Positions 33,747 to 36,096 of a stretch of DNA of 36,096 nt are shown piece by piece. Below the pieces are notes generated by a model, which did not search any database, was not told the DNA's origin, and saw nothing but the letters and a program-made list of their open reading frames with translations. The DNA lies in contig CAUBKG010000015.1 of the NCBI GenBank assembly GCA_958436475.1, forward strand, positions 1-36,096. The letters run 5' to 3'. This DNA comes from an uncultured Clostridia bacterium. GTDB lineage: Bacteria > Bacillota > Clostridia > Oscillospirales > Acutalibacteraceae. The position numbers and the translations under genes are program-made. Within the stretch, counting starts at the first letter, position 1. The number at the start of each line of letters is the position of its first letter.

Positions 33747-34190
33747 TCAATGCTCCTCCGATGCTTCCGCGATTTCTTTCGTTGGATGAATGGTTCCAAA
33801 CGGATGATGCGGCGGCGCATAGATGGAATAGAGCTTCAAGGGGGCGCTTCCGGCGTTTATCACGTTATGCCATGTGCCCGCCGGAACGACCACAGCGAAG
33901 CTGCCGTCCACCTGCTTCTGGTAATTCAGAGCATTCCGGATTTTCCCCATTTTCACCAGCGCGCGCCCGCTTTCGATGCGGAAAAATTGGTCAACGTCCG
34001 GGTGCATTTCGAGCCCGATATCCCCGCCGACCGGTATGCTCATCAAGGTCAGCTGCAGGTGCTCGCCGGTCCATAATGCCGTCCGGTAATTCGGGTTCAT
34101 TTTTGTTGCTCGGTCTATATTTACGATCAGCGGCGCCGGGCCGTAGTCCCGCAGTCCGGAATCGAAGCTGCTTTGCCTGTCTCTGTTCAC
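33747..34190 (-). CDS. Cupin-domain protein
   Basis: 147 residues forming a single cupin barrel. The first motif is visible as GGDIGLEMHPDVDQFFRIESGRA, with the metal ligands H and E at EMHPDVDQFFRIE; the second motif is VPAGTWHNVINAG. This resembles stand-alone cupins of the mannose-6-phosphate isomerase-like type, which may bind a metal and a small ligand; a specific reaction cannot be assigned. The start is GTG at 34190, with AAGAGGT about 9 nt upstream. A TATAAT box precedes it and a terminator follows, so it is probably monocistronic. Confidence 0.85.
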   Translation of the reverse strand: MNRDRQSSFDSGLRDYGPAPLIVNIDRATKMNPNYRTALWTGEHLQLTLMSIPVGGDIGLEMHPDVDQFFRIESGRALVKMGKIRNALNYQKQVDGSFAVVVPAGTWHNVINAGSAPLKLYSIYAPPHHPFGTIHPTKEIAEASEEH

Positions 34191-34207
34191 TGTTTCTACC
34201 TCTTTTC

Positions 34208-34237
34208 ATTATATGAAGAAGCAAAAAACAGTGACAC
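34208..34237 (-). promoter_or_regulatory. Promoter of the cupin gene
   Basis: On the minus strand: GTGTCA (plus 34232-34237), 18 bp, TATAAT (plus 34208-34213). The -10 is perfect and the -35 is weak. The leader would be only about 15 nt. Confidence 0.45.
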
Positions 34238-34380
34238 ATGGCAGGGAAGGGGACGATAGAATTTGAGCCATATGCCGCCCCTCAGAAACATAGTCGCCCT
34301 GCTCGCTTGGAGCGCTTCGCAGTGCTCCTTGCTTTTCCACCTCAGCACCGCACTTGATTCTGCCGCAGGCAGCGGTGCTG

Positions 34381-34501
34381 CGCTTCGGCGGCGTTGCCCG
34401 GCACGCTGCGCGTGCCTTTGGGTTCAGATTGCAGTTATCACATACAAAAAATGCACCCATCGCAAAAGCGGTAGATGCATTTTTGGCAGGGGCAGAAGGA
34501 C
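34381..34501. repeat. 121-bp direct repeat, copy 1 (tRNA-Trp 3' fragment plus terminator)
   Basis: Nearly identical to 34614-34734 (three differences seen), offset 233 bp. On the minus strand it contains the 3' end of tRNA-Trp, then a terminator, then a GC-rich segment. The 34264-34613 surroundings hold no supported gene. Confidence 0.85.
34446..34484 (-). terminator. Terminator directly behind the tRNA-Trp fragment, copy 1
   Basis: AAAAATGCA (near 34447-34455) is complementary to TGCATTTTT (34476-34484), and CGC/GCG pair inside. T-runs are present on both strands. It abuts the CCA end of the tRNA fragment at 34484. The same structure occurs at 34679-34717. Confidence 0.65.
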
Positions 34502-34506
34502 TTGAA
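34484..34506 (-). tRNA. tRNA-Trp 3'-end fragment, copy 1 (remnant)
   Basis: These 23 bases are identical to the last 23 bases of the intact tRNA-Trp gene (35568-35590), from the CCA end to the T-loop, in the same orientation. The match stops sharply on both sides. It is not a functional tRNA; it looks like a displaced attachment-site copy. Confidence 0.75.
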
Positions 34507-34613
34507 GTTGCTTCGCAACCCCTCTTGCGGTGCCCAATTTTGCCGGCGCCTTGGAGCGGCGCGCAAAATTGACCGCTGCGCCAACCCCGCCTCGCTTACT
34601 CCGCCGCAGGCGG
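34507..34613. other. Hairpin-rich spacer between the two repeat copies
   Basis: GTTGC/GCAAC with a TTC loop (34507-34519) and CAATTTTGC/GCAAAATTG (about 34533-34571, with an inner GGCGCC/GGCGC pairing) are the clearest inverted repeats. No gene is supported. Confidence 0.45.
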
Positions 34614-34678
34614 CGCTTCGGCGGCGTTGCCCGGCACGCCGCGCGTGCCTTCGGGTTCAGATTGCAGTTATCACATAC

Positions 34679-34717
34679 AAAAAATGCACCCACCGCAAAA
34701 GCGGTAGATGCATTTTT
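34679..34717 (-). terminator. Terminator directly behind the tRNA-Trp fragment, copy 2
   Basis: Same hairpin as at 34446-34484, with one loop-side base change. T-runs lie on both strands and it abuts the tRNA fragment. Confidence 0.65.
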
Positions 34718-34734
34718 GGCAGGGGCAGAAGGAC
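34717..34734 (-). tRNA. tRNA-Trp 3'-end fragment, copy 2 (remnant)
   Basis: Eighteen bases identical to the 3' end of the intact tRNA-Trp gene, including the encoded CCA, same orientation. The match ends inside the T-arm. Not functional as a tRNA. Confidence 0.7.
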
Positions 34735-34855
34735 AGACCGTGTGCCCTGCACACGATTCGCTCGGGCCACCCCACGCATTGCGTGCGGTATCGTCCCTCG
34801 CGCTCTGCTCGGGAAACAATTCACCGAATTGTTTCCTTCTCTCGCAGACCCTCCC

Positions 34856-34871
34856 GGGTTCAAGTCCTTCT
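34856..34871 (+). tRNA. Inverted tRNA-Trp T-arm fragment (remnant)
   Basis: GGGTTCAAGTCCTTCT equals 16 bases of the tRNA-Trp T-arm but on the plus strand, opposite to the intact gene. Together with AGAAGGAC at 34727-34734 it flanks 34735-34865 as an inverted repeat. Confidence 0.55.
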
Positions 34872-34885
34872 TTGCGATCCCAAAG

Positions 34886-34926
34886 AAAAAAAACGAAGCA
34901 GGCGTAAAACACCCGCTTCGTTTTTT
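34886..34926. terminator. Symmetric terminator-like hairpin
   Basis: An A-run followed by ACGAAGC pairs with GCTTCGT followed by a T-run; the middle is imperfect. U-tracts occur on both strands. Just after it, AAAGTAG (34928-34934) and CTACTTT (34939-34945) form another small palindrome. Confidence 0.55.
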
Positions 34927-35063
34927 GAAAGTAGTGACCTACTTTGATACGAAGTGCACACGCCATACGATCTTTCGTTAAAAGGTTTGAGGTATCGTTA
35001 AAAGATGTACACCGGTAAAGTTATAATTGAACACACGATTTTACATCCATGCAAATATAAAAC
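34927..35063. other. AT-rich noncoding stretch after the DUF3795 gene
   Basis: Composition turns AT-rich here compared with the block to the left. TCGTTAAAAG occurs twice 20 bp apart (34975 and 34995). No gene, promoter or clear terminator is visible. Confidence 0.35.
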
Positions 35064-35438
35064 TCAGCGTTTACCGGTTTTGATAAATTCTATCAATTTC
35101 TCAACATCCTCAAACTCATCATAATCGCCATTTATCCCCTCACGATGGTATACAATACCGCACTTTTCATTTCGCTCAAGGCAATCTAAGAGCATTTCTT
35201 CGCCATATCGTTTCGCAAATATACTGAAACCATAAGGCTTGATTTTAGCCAACAAGCCTTTTCGGCATTTTTCTTCACACACGAAACAGTGCCCGATTTC
35301 TTTTGACAGCGAGCAATTTCTATTTACACACCATTCCTTATCCGGGCAGTCGCCGGAATTGCATCCACTGCAAGTCACATTTTCAGAACATAAACAGCAG
35401 GCAAGCCCACATCTTGCAATTCCTAGTTCACGCTTCAT
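35064..35438 (-). CDS. DUF3795 family cysteine-rich protein
   Basis: 124 residues. The first 60 contain at least ten cysteines in the pattern CGLACCLCSENVTCSGC, a CPDKEWC run and CFVCEEKC, typical of DUF3795, a family of unknown function presumed to bind zinc or an iron-sulfur cluster. The C-terminal half is charged and helical, ending in KLIEFIKTGKR. GGAGA lies 7 nt before the ATG at 35438. Its base composition is visibly more AT-rich than the rest of the window and it sits between tRNA-Trp and displaced tRNA-Trp ends, which suggests it was carried in by an insertion. No gene partner is adjacent. Confidence 0.8.
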   Translation of the reverse strand: MKRELGIARCGLACCLCSENVTCSGCNSGDCPDKEWCVNRNCSLSKEIGHCFVCEEKCRKGLLAKIKPYGFSIFAKRYGEEMLLDCLERNEKCGIVYHREGINGDYDEFEDVEKLIEFIKTGKR

Positions 35439-35512
35439 TATATTATCTCCATCAATTCCAAATAATCTTATACTTTTTTCGTGTTTAATGATTTCATATT
35501 AGCTGCATTAAT

Positions 35513-35562
35513 AAAAAAATTGGACACCAACCTTAATACCTATCGTATCAAAATTGGTGTCC
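35513..35562 (-). terminator. Terminator of the tRNA operon
   Basis: On the minus strand GGACACCAA (plus 35554-35562) pairs with TTGGTGTCC (plus 35522-35530), followed by seven T (plus 35513-35519). It follows the CCA end of tRNA-Trp by 5 nt. The terminator behind the tRNA fragments at 34446 and 34679 is a different sequence. Confidence 0.85.
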
Positions 35563-35567
35563 GGTTA

Positions 35568-35643
35568 TGGCAGGGGCAGAAGGACTTGAACCCTCGGCAC
35601 GCGGTTTTGGAGACCGCTGCTCTACCAACTGAGCTATGCCCCT
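35568..35643 (-). tRNA. tRNA-Trp (CCA anticodon)
   Basis: A 76-nt cloverleaf. Acceptor AGGGGCA pairs perfectly with TGCCCCT; D-arm GCTC/GAGC; anticodon stem GCGGT/ACCGC around the loop CTCCAAA, giving anticodon CCA for tryptophan; T-arm GAGGG-TTCAAGT-CCTTC. G73 and the CCA tail are encoded. It is transcribed after the CAT tRNA, 7 nt downstream of it. Confidence 0.96.
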
Positions 35644-35650
35644 AAATATA

Positions 35651-35727
35651 TGGTGGGCCATCAGGGACTCGAACCCCGGACCAACCGGTTATGAGCCGGT
35701 TGCTCTAACCAACTGAGCTAATGGCCC
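35651..35727 (-). tRNA. tRNA with CAT anticodon: tRNA-Ile2 or elongator tRNA-Met
   Basis: A 77-nt cloverleaf with acceptor GGGCCAT/ATGGCCC, anticodon loop CTCATAA, T-arm CGGGG-TTCGAGT-CCCTG and encoded CCA. It is not the initiator, because the first acceptor pair is G-C and the anticodon stem lacks the three G-C run. The TTAGCTCAGTTGGTTAGAGCA body and GGCTCATAACC loop resemble tRNA-Ile2, the substrate of TilS, more than elongator Met, but the two are hard to separate by eye. Confidence 0.93.
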
Positions 35728-35756
35728 ATTTTTTTATCTTTCCGGAAGACGAAAGC

Positions 35757-35786
35757 ATTATATCACACAATCCCCCCGGTTGACAA
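35757..35786 (-). promoter_or_regulatory. Promoter of the tRNA operon
   Basis: On the minus strand: TTGTCA (plus 35781-35786), 18 bp, TATAAT (plus 35757-35762). The first tRNA begins 30 nt downstream. Confidence 0.8.
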
Positions 35787-35911
35787 GAGGAAAAATAATA
35801 TTTTGGAAGGGAAAGAGGGAATCAGCCCGTCCGAAAGAGCCGCCGGCCGCCGCGCGGTGTTCTGCTGGGCGATTCCGCCTAAAAGAACCCAAACGGAAAA
35901 ATTATGCATTC

Positions 35912-35927
35912 GTAACAACTTTGTTAC
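35912..35927. promoter_or_regulatory. Operator-like palindrome at a promoter
   Basis: GTAACAA and TTGTTAC form a perfect palindrome with a 2-bp centre, immediately before the -35 box at 35928. The position fits an activator or repressor site. Confidence 0.45.
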
Positions 35928-35956
35928 TTGACTTCGTCTCACCGGAATTCTATGAT
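35928..35956 (+). promoter_or_regulatory. Promoter reading out of the window
   Basis: TTGACT (35928-35933), 17 bp, TATGAT (35951-35956). The predicted start near 35962 falls on the first bases of a perfect hairpin. The gene or RNA it drives is beyond the window edge. Confidence 0.6.
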
Positions 35957-35958
35957 TA

Positions 35959-35988
35959 TTGTACACCGAGGATACCCTCGGTGTACAA
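35959..35988 (+). repeat. Perfect hairpin at a predicted 5' RNA end
   Basis: TTGTACACCGAGG (35959-35971) is the exact complement of CCTCGGTGTACAA (35976-35988) with the 4-base loop ATAC. There is no T-run, so it is not a terminator. A 5' hairpin would stabilise the transcript. Confidence 0.7.
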
Positions 35989-36008
35989 AGGGCAATATGC
36001 CTGCAGCA

Positions 36009-36096
36009 GCCAAAATGAGCGCTGGCTGCGTTCTCGTCCTTGGTGGGAGATAAGCCCACCTTCGTCCTGCGGCCTTGCCAGCCCTGATTTTTGCCC
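36009..36096 (+). ncRNA. Candidate structured RNA or leader, cut by the window edge
   Basis: GGTGGG (36042-36047) pairs with CCCACC (36055-36060). The flanks extend the symmetry: GCCAAAATGAGCGCTGGC (36009-36026) is largely complementary to 36077-36095 (AAAAT, AG and GCTGGC pair, others mismatch). With the preceding hairpin this makes a highly structured RNA. No known RNA family is recognised. Antisense open frame 35763-36059 has no ribosome site and is not a gene. Confidence 0.3.

Larger units (their letters stand above)
34614..34734. repeat. 121-bp direct repeat, copy 2
   Basis: Second copy of 34381-34501 with about three base changes. It includes the same terminator (34679-34717) and an 18-base version of the tRNA-Trp 3' end. 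Confidence 0.85.

Noticed and set aside
34381..34734. CRISPR-like array
   Set aside because: Only two units, 121 bp long with a 112-bp spacer and internal tRNA and terminator sequence; no cas genes.
35763..36059. 98-codon minus-strand frame at the right edge
   Set aside because: No ribosome site, crosses the tRNA promoter and several palindromes, and the peptide is not protein-like.

Overview
The window looks like chromosomal DNA of an anaerobic, mid-to-high-GC Firmicute, most likely a gut or gut-like Clostridia of the Oscillospiraceae/Ruminococcaceae type. The reasons are a homodimer-type pyruvate:ferredoxin oxidoreductase, RNase J, a GdpP-type c-di-AMP phosphodiesterase, the tilS-hpt-ftsH gene order, strong AGGAGG ribosome sites with several GTG/TTG starts, tRNA genes with encoded CCA, and Thr/Glu/Pro linkers between CARDB modules in a secreted glycosidase. 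This placement is inference; no 16S rRNA gene is present.

Layout. 1-4270: a strong promoter, a structured leader and one very large secreted multimodular enzyme. Its C-terminal beta-helix carries the three-aspartate pattern of GH87 alpha-1,3-glucanases. 4670-8410 (minus strand): a TrkH/KtrB potassium channel subunit, a QueT-like queuosine-precursor transporter with a possible pseudoknot leader, and a CNNM/CorC-type CBS membrane protein with its own promoter and refolding leader. 8585-13377: pyruvate:ferredoxin oxidoreductase followed by GAPDH. 13378-13957: noncoding, with a dispersed repeat and several symmetric terminators. 13958-17113: a DUF4956 membrane protein and a CotH-kinase-like protein from overlapping divergent promoters, then mscL. 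17169-20884: RNase HI (minus), a ZIP metal transporter, and a sugar nucleotidyltransferase fused to a phosphomannomutase-like domain that has lost its catalytic motifs.

20881-30566 is a long housekeeping operon: rnj, gdpP-like, rplI, dnaB, tilS, hpt, ftsH. Gaps are short, dnaB and tilS overlap by 8 nt, and a consensus promoter covers the stop codon of the preceding gene. It joins RNA decay, c-di-AMP turnover, translation, replication, tRNA modification, purine salvage and membrane proteolysis. After an IS3-type transposase remnant come a G5/M23 envelope peptidase, a flavin reductase-like protein and a cupin, all on the minus strand.

34200-35570 is the most unusual part. A 121-bp block carrying a tRNA-Trp 3'-end fragment plus a terminator is present twice, 233 bp apart. 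Next to it are an inverted tRNA fragment, many short hairpins and an AT-richer DUF3795 gene, all beside intact tRNA-Trp and tRNA-CAT genes. This looks like the scar of insertion into the tRNA-Trp gene. The right edge holds a promoter with an operator-like palindrome whose predicted transcript begins in a hairpin and leaves the window.
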